Virus record (IMG/VR): IMGVR_UViG_3300030090_006831
Span: 1-30,344 of that record
DNA length: 30,344 nucleotides
Source: a virus
Strand: one strand, 5' to 3'
Below are positions 7,342 through 15,599 of this stretch, piece by piece. The notes under the pieces were generated by a model. It saw nothing but the letters and a program-made list of their open reading frames with translations, was not told where the DNA came from and made no database searches. The translations under genes and the position numbers were made by a program. How positions within the stretch are numbered: position 1 is the stretch's first letter; each line of letters starts with the position of its first letter.

Positions 7342-8565
7342 CTAGCGCTCTAGGTCGCGGATAACACCCTGGTCGTCGGGTGCCATGCAGCCAAGCTCGG
7401 CGTAGTAAAACAACGTAGCGTCATAGGCCGCTTGGCCCGACACGCGATGTAGAACATCTCCGTCAAGATCGTCGAAGTCCCAATCCTGCAGCTCGTAGAA
7501 TCCAAGATCAGACTCGTCGAGACAGAAGAGCATGTCATTCCCATTCGCGTCTACCGGACAATCGCGATCCCAGACAATCGGGATGCCAGCCCAGTCCAGC
7601 GCCTGGAAACCGCCCTGTAGCGTCAGCGTTGAGGTATAGCGACGGTCGGCCGCCATCAGCTGGCCAATCTTGCGCCACTGCGTCGAAGTTGTGATCATCA
7701 GCGAAGGATCGCCCTCACCCTGATCCTGGACCTCCAGAATGATCTGATCCAGCAAGTCTGACGATATAGCACGGGCCGTACCAGGCGTCGAATGCTCAAG
7801 GACCTGCGCATTCCATTCGGGATAGGTGGATCGGCTAATGGCCTGCAACGTCGTAACAAAAGCCCCAATACCCGAGGTTTTTGAGGCATCGTCACAGATA
7901 CCCAGCAGCCCCATCATCTCCATGCCACGGTTGTCCTCGCGGAAGACGAAATCGCCATCAGCCCAACTTGACGAAGCCACGGTACAAGTATTACCGGAGA
8001 CTCCCGTAACTGAAACCGAGTTTAGCTTCTGAGAACCGCCTGATTTCGCGGAATAGACATCGATCACCATATTCACCTTGACCTTGTGACCGGTGTCCAG
8101 AACCAGCGATGTAGCAGAGGAACCTGTACCATTGGCAGTACCCAATGAGCCAGAGGCATCACCGAAAAGCTGCCGGTTGATGTCATTCTTAAGATCGCGG
8201 CGGATACCGTCCATCTCGGCTCCAACCACGCGGATGAAGCTTCCCTTGTCGTTCTTAGAAGCAACGATCGACGGATGCGTCATCCGGATCGTTCCGTAGT
8301 TGTAGTTGAAATTGACCTGCGTTGATACGTAGGTCTGGTTTTGCGCGGTAGGAAGCGAGTTGTTGCTGGCATCATCGCGCGCGCCGATGGCCTGTGTTGG
8401 GCGGAGATTGACCGGCACGTCGGCATATCTTCCGGATATGTCGGTCGATTCGGTGTCTCTTTCCAGGCGGGTCATCAGAATACGGTCCACGGGGATTGTG
8501 GACCGCAGCCGAGGGAGGTAAAACTCCTTCAGCGCAGAGTTCATATTAGTTACTGTGGCGGGCAT
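7342..8565 (-). CDS. Major capsid protein, HK97-like
   Basis: At 407 residues this has the size and layout of podovirus major capsid proteins. An N-terminal arm (MPATVTNMNSALKEFYLPRLRSTIPVD) precedes a region with FNYNYGTIRMTHPSI, the long spine-helix region (VVGAEMDGIRRDLKNDINRQLFG), a Gly/Ser/Thr-rich insertion and a C-terminal part with PSLMITTSTQWRKIGQL and LDWAGIPIVWDRDCP. The order P/SLMITTS..., then a G.PI..D.D segment, is typical of HK97-fold capsids. It follows the scaffold gene, has a ribosome site AGGA eight bases before the ATG, and is followed by a strong hairpin. It forms the shell in which the scaffold is later lost. Confidence 0.9.
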   Translation of the reverse strand: MPATVTNMNSALKEFYLPRLRSTIPVDRILMTRLERDTESTDISGRYADVPVNLRPTQAIGARDDASNNSLPTAQNQTYVSTQVNFNYNYGTIRMTHPSIVASKNDKGSFIRVVGAEMDGIRRDLKNDINRQLFGDASGSLGTANGTGSSATSLVLDTGHKVKVNMVIDVYSAKSGGSQKLNSVSVTGVSGNTCTVASSSWADGDFVFREDNRGMEMMGLLGICDDASKTSGIGAFVTTLQAISRSTYPEWNAQVLEHSTPGTARAISSDLLDQIILEVQDQGEGDPSLMITTSTQWRKIGQLMAADRRYTSTLTLQGGFQALDWAGIPIVWDRDCPVDANGNDMLFCLDESDLGFYELQDWDFDDLDGDVLHRVSGQAAYDATLFYYAELGCMAPDDQGVIRDLER

Positions 8566-8582
8566 TGCTTAGTTCCTATTGG

Positions 8583-9485
8583 TTATCCGCCAGTCATTTT
8601 TTCCGCCGTACTGTCGAGGAAGCCCTTGACCATCTTCTGGAAGTCGCCACCGCGGAAGTCCATCGAGCGATTACGTGGATCCTTGACGGCATTCATTACC
8701 TGAGTGGCCCGAGCCGTATCCCCAGACTGAGGGGCGGTAACGGGCGGCGTATTGGTTTCATCTTGAGTGGCCGCATCAACCTCGGCCTCTCCCGAAGCAT
8801 GCCGCTCCCGCAGGCGCTGGTTGTTCAGCTCCCGCAAGAGTTGCGATGCATGATTCAGGCTAAAGCTGTTGCCATGTTTCTCCATGCCTTGCTGCGTAGT
8901 CTGTGCCTTCAACGCGCTGCGATCAAAGCCCGAGGTAACGTGGAGGCTGTCAAGAAGACCGTCCAGGTGGCTTTCGTACTGCGCCCGAATTGTCTTTTGA
9001 TCATCCATTGCCTGCCGAGACTCAACGTTGGCAACTTGATTGACCACCGGCTTAAGACGTTCATCCATAACGTTGTTAATCTCACGGCGGAACATATCCG
9101 TGAGATCTTTAACCCCATCTGGATCATCTGGAGCCATCCGGCTCAGACCTTCTTCTATAACCGACTTGGTCTCTTCCTTCGTAGGTTCGGACCCTGTATC
9201 AGAGCGCTGCTGAAGCTGTCCAGCAGTCCATTGCATCAGCCCGCCCACAATCTGCTTCAGATCGGTAGCGGTGACATAGTTGGGCTGCTCTTCGGCCGGT
9301 GGAGCCTCCGACGCGGATGCTGCTTCGGGCGCAAGTGCCGATGTATTTGGCGCAGGCGCCTCACCCCGCTCGACACGGTTCTGTTCGATAATCGTGTCAA
9401 AGTCCTCAGTGGTGATCTCCTCAGGCAACTGTGCCACCTCCGGCGGTGCCTCGGCACCAGCGACGGGCTGCGTTGCTTCACTCAT
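8583..9485 (-). CDS. Capsid scaffold protein
   Basis: The 300-residue product is acidic, rich in Ala, Glu, Pro and Gln at the N-terminus (about 1-70), with long charged helices in the middle (about 75-230) and a C-terminal helix ending FQKMVKGFLDSTAEKMTGG. It has no enzymatic motif. Composition and its place between portal and capsid genes are the classic signs of a scaffolding protein, which shapes the procapsid through its C-terminal helices and then leaves. The ATG is one base after the portal stop, with AGGGAG as ribosome site. Confidence 0.85.
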   Translation of the reverse strand: MSEATQPVAGAEAPPEVAQLPEEITTEDFDTIIEQNRVERGEAPAPNTSALAPEAASASEAPPAEEQPNYVTATDLKQIVGGLMQWTAGQLQQRSDTGSEPTKEETKSVIEEGLSRMAPDDPDGVKDLTDMFRREINNVMDERLKPVVNQVANVESRQAMDDQKTIRAQYESHLDGLLDSLHVTSGFDRSALKAQTTQQGMEKHGNSFSLNHASQLLRELNNQRLRERHASGEAEVDAATQDETNTPPVTAPQSGDTARATQVMNAVKDPRNRSMDFRGGDFQKMVKGFLDSTAEKMTGG

Positions 9486-9486
9486 G

Positions 9487-11649
9487 TTAGGCTACTCCCT
9501 GAGGCGCTTGCTGCTGCAATGCCCCGGTTTGCGCTAGTTGGTCGGCTACCTGGTCAGGTGCCCCCTTGGCGGCTTCAGCCGCCTGCATTTGCGCCTGCTG
9601 CCGCTGCTGCAGCATTTCGCGATGCATACCAGCGCGTTCACGTAAAAGCTGCTGCCGATCTTCGGGCAGCTGGCTGAACTCCGCCGTTAGCATGTAATCC
9701 CGTAGGATAGACAGCTGCACAGCGTCGTTGTCAATTCCCGGCTCTGGCTTCTCCGGATCACGTCCCCTAATAATCGCTCTCAGGACACGGCGGGCCTTCT
9801 TGGCATCATTGATATACTCAGATTCAAAGCCGTCAATGTCCAATTTTTCGAGTATTTTCCCACGGACTTCAGGTTGCCGGATGTCGCCCAGAAGGCCCAT
9901 CTCAGCTGCACGCAGAACCTTCTGCTGCCGAGCCGTATTGGAAAACTGCTGCCCCAAGGAAATTCGGACAGTCATATCCTCGGCGTTCTCAATATCAGCC
10001 CGAGAGTAGTGATAAACCTCGGTTTCTGCATTATCGCCGACAACGCGAATCATCCGAGAAGAACGCCAGTGTTTACGCACCAGACGCATCTTGCGCATCT
10101 CATGGTTAGAGAGAGCCTGACGCATCAACTTGACAGAGGGACCAAAACGCTTAAATGCCTGCTCAATTAAATGCTCTATGGCAGCGCCGGTCTCTGGCCC
10201 AGGAGGAACATCACCGGACAGCACTTCACGGGCGCCGGATACGTCTTCCATATCACGCAACGTCTGTGAGCGCTCCTCGATGACTTGGGCAGGGACTGGG
10301 ATTGGCGGAACCTGCTCTGGCTTGAAGCCACCAGAAGCATGCGGATCATAGTTAATCTCCAGGCCAGCCTGCCCAGTAATCTCAGTGACGCCAGAGCCGT
10401 CAGGGATAAGCCACTGCGCCGTCGCCATCTTCTTCCTATTCATTACCAGATGGCTGTCAATGCCATTAAGACGCTTCTGCTGTGGAATGAGATCGGAAAA
10501 AACAGAGGCGCCCCAGAAAAAACCAGGAATGTCACGATACTTTATAAGCTCGTATCCCAAGGTTCCATCGTCACAGTCCAGCGGACTTGTATGCAAAATC
10601 TGCCCATTAGCCTCGCAGATTAACAAGCCCTTAGGGAATAGCTCATTAGGCACATGGCGCACCCACTTATGAAGGACACGCTCCCGATTCTTATCAGATT
10701 CTACGCCAGAATGTCCATGCAGGTGTGTATTATACATTCCCTGCCACTCATCCAACTCAATCGACTCAGCGACAACATCCTTGGCCTTCGACCCGTATAT
10801 ATGCTTAATCTCATCCAAATCCATCGGGTCAACCTCGACAGTGAGGCGCAGCTTGTCGAAGGTTCGGGCAGGGCCAGGATACCAGTTTAGCAGATTAACA
10901 ACGCGCTCTTCAATCTCGCCAACCTTGACGGTGCGATAGCGCTGCTTGCCATTCTCATCTAAAACTGGTCGCTCCTGAAGCTCGATCTGCTCATTGCCTA
11001 AATCATCCAGGGCGTATACCTCGCCATCGGCAATAGTACCGCCGCAGCGCGGACATTGTGGCCCAGGACCAGGAAGCGGGAAAGAAGTGTCGCAATTAAG
11101 ACAACGCTTAATTGGATCGACAGCCGGACGCTCATCCAACTGCATCATCGGCTTACGCATGCGGCGACCAGCGCGGCCATTCCAGTTGCAGTGGATTACT
11201 GCATTGCCAGCTAGCACCAGCCAGCCAGTAGCAGGGATCAAGAGGCTGGTATCGGTCTTGAGGCGACGCCACTCAGAATGCGATATGCGCTGGGCAGCGT
11301 AGGAAGCTTCAATATCAGGCTGGTCTTCACCAGCCGGCAACCACTCCGGCATAGGATTGCCGGAAGTGAATATGTCTACGATACGGTCAAAGTGTTTGGT
11401 GAGATAGTTGGTGACCGGGGTGGGTATCCAGTCATCTAAATCGTGCTGAGTAAACTGCTGGGTATAGGGTAGATAGCGTATCCACTGGTCGCCCAGCAAA
11501 AAGTGCATCGCCTCGCGGATTCGGTACTCCAGACCAGGGCGCGCATTCTTTACATAATCCCAGCACGAAGAGACAAACTGAGCATGCTCTTCGGGGGTGC
11601 TGGGAGCCTTCTCAAGATTGGTGACCGGTGAGCCGGTGGAATTTCCCAT
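9487..11649 (-). CDS. Portal protein with a zinc-ribbon insertion
   Basis: This 720-residue protein is the dodecameric channel through which DNA enters and leaves the head. I chose ATG 11649 because AGAGGAG lies just before it; an in-frame ATG 15 codons upstream has no such signal. Typical portal features are the N-terminal helical clip/wing part (YRIREAMHFLLGDQWIRYLP, then PVTNYLTKHFDRIVDIFT), the middle LIKYRDIPGFFWGASVFSDLIPQQKRLNGIDS segment, the EVLSGDVPPGPETGAAIEHLIEQ stretch and a Gln/Ala-rich coiled-coil tail. Unusual is a four-cysteine pattern C183-x2-C186-x12-C199-x2-C202, a zinc-ribbon-like insert. P22-type portal homology is likely from length and order. Confidence 0.9.
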   Translation of the reverse strand: MGNSTGSPVTNLEKAPSTPEEHAQFVSSCWDYVKNARPGLEYRIREAMHFLLGDQWIRYLPYTQQFTQHDLDDWIPTPVTNYLTKHFDRIVDIFTSGNPMPEWLPAGEDQPDIEASYAAQRISHSEWRRLKTDTSLLIPATGWLVLAGNAVIHCNWNGRAGRRMRKPMMQLDERPAVDPIKRCLNCDTSFPLPGPGPQCPRCGGTIADGEVYALDDLGNEQIELQERPVLDENGKQRYRTVKVGEIEERVVNLLNWYPGPARTFDKLRLTVEVDPMDLDEIKHIYGSKAKDVVAESIELDEWQGMYNTHLHGHSGVESDKNRERVLHKWVRHVPNELFPKGLLICEANGQILHTSPLDCDDGTLGYELIKYRDIPGFFWGASVFSDLIPQQKRLNGIDSHLVMNRKKMATAQWLIPDGSGVTEITGQAGLEINYDPHASGGFKPEQVPPIPVPAQVIEERSQTLRDMEDVSGAREVLSGDVPPGPETGAAIEHLIEQAFKRFGPSVKLMRQALSNHEMRKMRLVRKHWRSSRMIRVVGDNAETEVYHYSRADIENAEDMTVRISLGQQFSNTARQQKVLRAAEMGLLGDIRQPEVRGKILEKLDIDGFESEYINDAKKARRVLRAIIRGRDPEKPEPGIDNDAVQLSILRDYMLTAEFSQLPEDRQQLLRERAGMHREMLQQRQQAQMQAAEAAKGAPDQVADQLAQTGALQQQAPQGVA

Positions 11650-11721
11650 ACACTCCTCTGAATGCAAAATAACATCATAGAGCGCATGCGTCAACTAAAA
11701 CTGCAACATATTGGGTGCAGC

Positions 11722-12477
11722 CTACAGCCCCATAAGCGCAACAGTCCCTGCGAAGTCTGGGTGCACCTCCACATGAGAACGAAAGAGCAGGTCTGCTTCA
11801 GAGGGCTGCAAATGCTTGGAAAGGACACTGAGAAGAGGGCGGATAGCCTCAACCCAATCGGCAGGGTGTATTCTATATAGGATAGAGTCACCCATTGGGA
11901 TCTGTAGGATTTTGCCCTGCTTCTGCTTGTCAGTCAGATAGACAGCATTGGGCAGATTCATCTTCGACTGGTTGCTCTCAGACAAAAGCCAATCCATGAT
12001 TAGATTGCCACAGATGGTTCGCAACTGAATAGCGTCAGCCTCAAAGGTCTGAGGCGCCCCGGCCGTACGAGTAACCGGCAGAGTATCGCCGTTGACTCCT
12101 GTCGGAGGCTTGGTCGGTCGAGATGGAACCGGCTGAATAACTTCCTTGGGCTTAGAAAACCACTCAGTCTGCCTTCCTGGAATACGCTCGCCTGTAGCAG
12201 TAGAAGCTCCGCCAGATAGCGATTTATGCCCCTGCTTGGTGAAATGCCCGCCAGAGTTATAGTCATCTGGACGGATCTGGTGCAGATACTGCCCCGCTGA
12301 GTCACGCCCCTGAACGCCTCGCGTAGCCAGCAAATTTATACGCTCTTCGGAAAGCTCTCCCAACTCTCCTGTGCGAGCATGCTGCTCTGCCTCCACCTCT
12401 TCTGGCGCCTTCATCTTCGTAGACGCCATAAGATGCTCTACGTCAATCTCCTCAGGAAGCCCTTCTTGTTCCGCCAT
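11722..12477 (-). CDS. Hypothetical protein between terminase and portal
   Basis: The 251-residue product has an acidic N-terminal helix (MAEQEGLPEEIDVEHLMAS), a middle Gly/Ser/Pro-rich linker (about 75-140) and a compact C-terminal domain (about 145-251) with IQLRTICGNLIMDWLL, LTDKQKQGKILQIPMGDSILYRIHPADW and a final LLFRSHVEVHPDFAG strand. No family is recognised. It overlaps the small membrane protein gene as TAATG. Position suggests a packaging or head-assembly accessory. Confidence 0.65.
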   Translation of the reverse strand: MAEQEGLPEEIDVEHLMASTKMKAPEEVEAEQHARTGELGELSEERINLLATRGVQGRDSAGQYLHQIRPDDYNSGGHFTKQGHKSLSGGASTATGERIPGRQTEWFSKPKEVIQPVPSRPTKPPTGVNGDTLPVTRTAGAPQTFEADAIQLRTICGNLIMDWLLSESNQSKMNLPNAVYLTDKQKQGKILQIPMGDSILYRIHPADWVEAIRPLLSVLSKHLQPSEADLLFRSHVEVHPDFAGTVALMGL

Positions 12478-12719
12478 TAGACGCCCTCAACATCTTCTAC
12501 TGTGGCCCGTCTCGGGCCGTGAGATCGAAGATGATCCATCGGATCTATTGGACCATGAAGTTCCACATCCAGCTGCGCATTACGCACCCGAAGCGCTAGC
12601 TCACGATAGAGCTTCTGAGTATCAGTACGTTCTTGACGCTCCCGATTAAGCTGAGCCAGCAAGGTGACGATTACAAAACAAAGAGCCACTAGAGCAAAGT
12701 AGGGAAACCATTCTATCAT
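12477..12719 (-). CDS. Small single-pass membrane protein
   Basis: An N-terminal membrane helix (FPYFALVALCFVIVTLLA, residues 5-22) is followed by a charged coiled-coil-like region (NRERQERTDTQKLYRELALRVR) and a polar end. At 80 residues with N-out or N-in anchor and a soluble coiled coil, it could be a spanin- or holin-like lysis factor, but it lies between terminase and portal and lacks a decisive motif. It is coupled to both neighbours by ATGA and TAATG overlaps. Confidence 0.6.
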   Translation of the reverse strand: MIEWFPYFALVALCFVIVTLLAQLNRERQERTDTQKLYRELALRVRNAQLDVELHGPIDPMDHLRSHGPRRATVEDVEGV

Positions 12720-13450
12720 GACATATACCTCCCCATGCCAGAGTCATAATCAGGCGTGCGTTCTTTAGCTTTAACCCGTCGGATCAGCCTTTCCGAGTAA
12801 TCCTCATCGTCATCTTCAACCTCCCGAACCGGGATTCCCTGGACAGTAGCCGGCAACTCATTCTGCTGCCGATGCGCCTGTAGTGTTGCAACCTTCATCA
12901 TCTCAAGACAAATAAGCCAAGCCATAACCAAATCATCATAGCTTCCTGGAAGTCCCTGGAACTTATTCCCGTGCAACGCAAAGTTCTTAAACTGATTCAA
13001 CAGCTTGCGAGAGCGCGGCTTAGCTGTCTTGTCCTGCATCCATCGACGCCCCTGTGCGATGAGCATCGGACGCGTTAGCTCGGAAGTATTCCAACCCAGC
13101 TTGGATGTTGGGTCTCTATACGCCCGTCGTGTCTCGCGACGCTCGAAATAAATATTAGGATAGCGCAACTGCTTGAGGACCAGATTAGAAGTGGCATCCT
13201 TGTTGTTTTCGATACCAATCAATGCCGTGTTGTAGTGCGTGCCCAGCATCCAACACAACTCCCCAAAAGCAATAGGCTCGATCTTCCCCTGAAGCTCGGC
13301 TACCTGCTCTCCAGTGTTGACGCAGCCCACCTGGGCCACTGAGTCGTCACCGCGCTCCAAGCCTTCTGCCGGGTCGCCGCCCAAAGCATAGACCCAGCCA
13401 GGAACAGGCGGCTCAAAAATACGCAGATCGTAGGGGACACCTCTAGGCAT
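12716..13450 (-). CDS. terL: Terminase large subunit, nuclease part
   Basis: This 244-residue frame is the RNase-H-like nuclease half of a large terminase, which cuts the concatemer during packaging. The metal-binding acids are visible: D26 in YALGGDPAEG, E81 in LIGIENN, and D172/D173 in SYDDLVMAW. The ATG at 13450 is in the same reading frame as the ATPase part upstream and is separated from it only by one TGA (13471-13469) and six sense codons. No ribosome site precedes it at a useful distance, which makes independent initiation doubtful. It ends in an ATGA overlap with the membrane protein gene. Confidence 0.85.
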   Translation of the reverse strand: MPRGVPYDLRIFEPPVPGWVYALGGDPAEGLERGDDSVAQVGCVNTGEQVAELQGKIEPIAFGELCWMLGTHYNTALIGIENNKDATSNLVLKQLRYPNIYFERRETRRAYRDPTSKLGWNTSELTRPMLIAQGRRWMQDKTAKPRSRKLLNQFKNFALHGNKFQGLPGSYDDLVMAWLICLEMMKVATLQAHRQQNELPATVQGIPVREVEDDDEDYSERLIRRVKAKERTPDYDSGMGRYMS

Positions 13451-13468
13451 GATAAAAGTATAAAGAGA

Positions 13469-14479
13469 TCATATCCCCTCATATTCTTCTACTAAGGGGG
13501 TTTCCACCGACTGATAAGAAACTAGGCCCTGCTCATCAACAAAAAGCTCGCCCAACTCTGGATCTTCAACGTCTTGCTCCATCTCACGAATCAGAGAGCC
13601 AGGAAAGGCTAACTTAACACCTATAGGCACAAACATTCCGTAGACACGCGCATCCAATTCATCCTCACCATACTCCTCTAATAGCCGCTGCTTTGCTTCA
13701 GGAGGAATATAGGGGTTATCCAAAAGGCTCCAGTTATGGAACTCAATGCCCTTCTCTCGGCGCGGCAAATACAATTCCTCGTAGACCCATGAGATCCCGC
13801 GAGATCGTTCGTAGATAGGCGTCATCGTCCCAAGCATAAATCCATCCCGGTCAGTAAGACGCTGACGGCATTCCTGATAGACGTCGATAGGCTGCTCCTC
13901 ATCCAGGTGAACCTTACCCAAGGATGTCCCCTGAAAGGTGCGCCGTTTCTGGGTAGCAAACTTAAAGCGAATAGAACTGCCGTTGACAAACTCGCAGAGA
14001 TGATCCGAGAACCCGGCTTTCCGAGTCCAGGTAGTGGAATCCTTGACCAGCTGCCACCCCATACCTAACTCATCCAAACCTAAAACATGCTCAGCAAAAG
14101 TTTGTTCAATGACATCGATTGAGGTCTCCTCGGTATCGGAGACAATCCACATAGGAAAGGGTTCGTGAAAACGCTCTGACGGCCCCAGCGTGATGGGATC
14201 CAAAAGCATCATATCGCAGAAATCTTCGACAAGGCCGCGCAGCGTCTTGCCGGATCGATTGCCGCATACGTCCCACTTATTTCGGGCATGCGAACGATGC
14301 GTGCCTACCTGCGCTGGGTTCCCGCTAGTCCCCTTGAATGGCTCAAAGCGCATCGCCGGAACCGCCATAAGACGCCAGACATCCTTGAACTCCTTGGGAT
14401 TCTCAGCCTCGAAAAGGGTCGCCAGCCCTGGCTCCTCGTTCATCATACGAGCCAGCTGCGCAACTTCACTCAGATTCAT
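13469..14479 (-). CDS. terL: Terminase large subunit, ATPase part
   Basis: This is the motor half of the large terminase. Walker A is GNRSGKT (residues 73-79), Walker B with the catalytic acid is VHLDEE (190-195), and GTMTP follows as the coupling motif. I chose ATG 14479 (336 residues), nine bases after AGGA and overlapping the HTH gene by 14 bases; the frame is open 34 codons further up, but that part lies inside the HTH gene. It ends at a TGA after LVEEYEGI, just where the nuclease domain should begin, and the missing domain continues in frame downstream. A full-length protein of about 586 residues would have normal size. Confidence 0.9.
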   Translation of the reverse strand: MNLSEVAQLARMMNEEPGLATLFEAENPKEFKDVWRLMAVPAMRFEPFKGTSGNPAQVGTHRSHARNKWDVCGNRSGKTLRGLVEDFCDMMLLDPITLGPSERFHEPFPMWIVSDTEETSIDVIEQTFAEHVLGLDELGMGWQLVKDSTTWTRKAGFSDHLCEFVNGSSIRFKFATQKRRTFQGTSLGKVHLDEEQPIDVYQECRQRLTDRDGFMLGTMTPIYERSRGISWVYEELYLPRREKGIEFHNWSLLDNPYIPPEAKQRLLEEYGEDELDARVYGMFVPIGVKLAFPGSLIREMEQDVEDPELGELFVDEQGLVSYQSVETPLVEEYEGI

Positions 14480-14681
14480 TGAGTTTTTTCCTGGCCGGAG
14501 CGCCCGAGCCGTAACACTTGAAATAGATGTCGTCGAGCCTATGCGCGGGATAAACCCGATAACCAAGACTATCCCGACCAACCGTGATTAAGCCCTCGTC
14601 CTCCCAGCGACGCAAGGTGGCTTGTGATATGCCCATACGACGGGCAGCCTCACGGATGTGAAGAAATTCAGTCAGACTCAC
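14466..14681 (-). CDS. Small MerR/excisionase-type HTH protein
   Basis: The 71-residue product contains a winged-helix DNA-binding core: FLHIREAARRMGISQATLRRW (residues 6-26), then EDEGLITVGRDSLGYRVYPAHRLDDI. This is the pattern of MerR-like or excisionase-type domains that recognise one half-site. The GTG start at 14681 has AAGGA five bases upstream and overlaps the resolvase gene end by 14 bases. Directly upstream of terminase, it might be a transcription regulator or a small-terminase-like DNA recogniser; a separate TerS candidate exists at 17.2-18.0 kb, so regulation is my preference. Confidence 0.8.
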   Translation of the reverse strand: MSLTEFLHIREAARRMGISQATLRRWEDEGLITVGRDSLGYRVYPAHRLDDIYFKCYGSGAPARKKLNESE

Positions 14682-15012
14682 GAGTTTCCTTCACTAACTC
14701 AAGATAACGATGATCCTGATACATTTTAGTAAAAAGTTCAAAGTCCATTACGATTAATGGCTCGGCTCGATCGCGAGACAGAATAAGAAGGTCATTGTCG
14801 CCCTTCCACTTCTCTAGAGTGCGAAAACCTTCACCTGACTTCCGAGCTTTAACCTCGGCTCGGAGACTTCCAATTTGTACGTCCCCAGAGTAAGATCCTC
14901 CAGCTGCGCCGGAGAGAGGCACGCGCTCAGCTGTAATGCCCCTTTCCGCAAGGAGACCAACGACTTTCCGCTCGACGCGGTTGCCTTTGTCACGGCTGGC
15001 GCGGCCTCCCAT
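14668..15012 (-). CDS. Holliday-junction-resolvase-like PD-(D/E)XK nuclease
   Basis: From the ATG at 15012 (TGATG overlap with the upstream gene) the product has 114 residues. It follows the Hjc-type plan: RDKGNRVERKVVGLLAERG with E14, SGAAGGSYSGDVQIG with D44, and AEVKAR with E53 and K55, then a GFRTLEKWKGDNDLLIL segment like the resolvase core. Such enzymes cut four-way junctions and help clear branched DNA before packaging, which fits the gene's place right before terminase. An ATG 23 codons upstream exists but would overlap the neighbour. An alternative is another small nuclease of the same fold. Confidence 0.85.
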   Translation of the reverse strand: MGGRASRDKGNRVERKVVGLLAERGITAERVPLSGAAGGSYSGDVQIGSLRAEVKARKSGEGFRTLEKWKGDNDLLILSRDRAEPLIVMDFELFTKMYQDHRYLELVKETRESD

Positions 15013-15224
15013 CAGCGAGTAAAAAACAGGCGTTGTCGCTCCATGGTCTCCTCCAGGTCGACCGCCAGATGCAGCGCCCACATGTCATCGTAGGCGCGCA
15101 GCGTGATCGGCTCCCCGTGACGTGGGGTGATCTCTGGGCAAGAGATGCCGTCCGCATTGGCATGAATCACCATGCCGCTAAAGCGGCTCATCTGCGCCCG
15201 TTTGAGCAAGTTGCCGATCTTCAT
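15012..15224 (-). CDS. Small hypothetical protein
   Basis: The 70-residue product (MKIGNLLKRAQMSRFSGMVI..., ending MERQRLFFTR) has mixed alpha/beta character, with no motif I know. It is coupled upstream by ATGA and downstream by TGATG, which supports translation. It is in the leading part of the late operon with the resolvase and HTH genes. Confidence 0.6.
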   Translation of the reverse strand: MKIGNLLKRAQMSRFSGMVIHANADGISCPEITPRHGEPITLRAYDDMWALHLAVDLEETMERQRLFFTR

Positions 15225-15535
15225 TGCGAAGTTGCACTGATCTTCGATTCGTGGAATTCATGCATCTGCAAAGCCAAGGGGTCGAACCGCTCTTTTGCTT
15301 TGGTATATAAATCCCGCGCCGACCGGTTTGAAGGTCGGTAGCGATCTATGAAATCAACGTCCGACATATTTGAGATCCACCCCTTACCGACGATAACCCA
15401 ATTCGGCGACCGCTTCAAGTGGAAGGCATAAACAGTTCTCCGACTGCCTTGATCCCTATCCCGGCGTCTGTAACGCGGCAGTTCTTCGCGGCCAAGTTTC
15501 GTCGAAAGCAAGTTAGTCTTTTGTCTTTGTTGCAA
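15221..15535 (-). CDS. First gene of the leftward operon, hypothetical
   Basis: I prefer the TTG start at 15535 (104 residues) because AAGGGG lies seven bases before it and about 29 bases after the predicted leftward transcription start; a GTG at 15568 in the same frame would lie upstream of that start. The product is basic (LPRYRRRDRDQGSRRT) with a central VYAFHLKRSPNWVIVGKGWIS strand pair and a helical C-terminus with RYRPSNRSARDLYTKAKERF. No family is recognised. It might bind nucleic acid. Confidence 0.6.
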   Translation of the reverse strand: MQQRQKTNLLSTKLGREELPRYRRRDRDQGSRRTVYAFHLKRSPNWVIVGKGWISNMSDVDFIDRYRPSNRSARDLYTKAKERFDPLALQMHEFHESKISATSQ

Positions 15536-15546
15536 TATTTCGCCCC

Positions 15547-15575
15547 TTGTCAATATGGGTATATACACCTATATT
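15547..15575 (+). promoter_or_regulatory. Rightward sigma-70-type promoter of the nuclease-like gene
   Basis: TTGTCA (15547-15552), a 17-base spacer and TATATT (15570-15575) predict a start near 15582, at or next to the ATG at 15583. The message would be leaderless. The spacer contains the palindrome GTATATAC, a possible operator. Confidence 0.75.
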
Positions 15576-15599
15576 AAGACCTATGGATATTCTTGTCAA
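15571..15599 (-). promoter_or_regulatory. Leftward sigma-70-type promoter of the late operon
   Basis: On the minus strand a perfect -35 TTGACA (15599-15594) is followed after 17 bases by TAATAT (15576-15571), with a predicted start near 15564. This is close to consensus and is the only good promoter seen before the long leftward gene block. Its -10 overlaps the -10 of the rightward promoter. Confidence 0.8.

Noticed and set aside
8565-9677. 370-residue plus-strand frame opposite scaffold and portal
   Set aside because: It lies antisense to well-supported scaffold and portal-end genes, has odd Cys/Arg/Leu-rich composition and no ribosome site or family resemblance.
13469-13471. Reassigned TGA codon (code 4) as explanation for the split terminase
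   Set aside because: Other genes end cleanly in TGA with TGATG/ATGA overlaps and contain TGG for Trp; TGA does not interrupt other frames.
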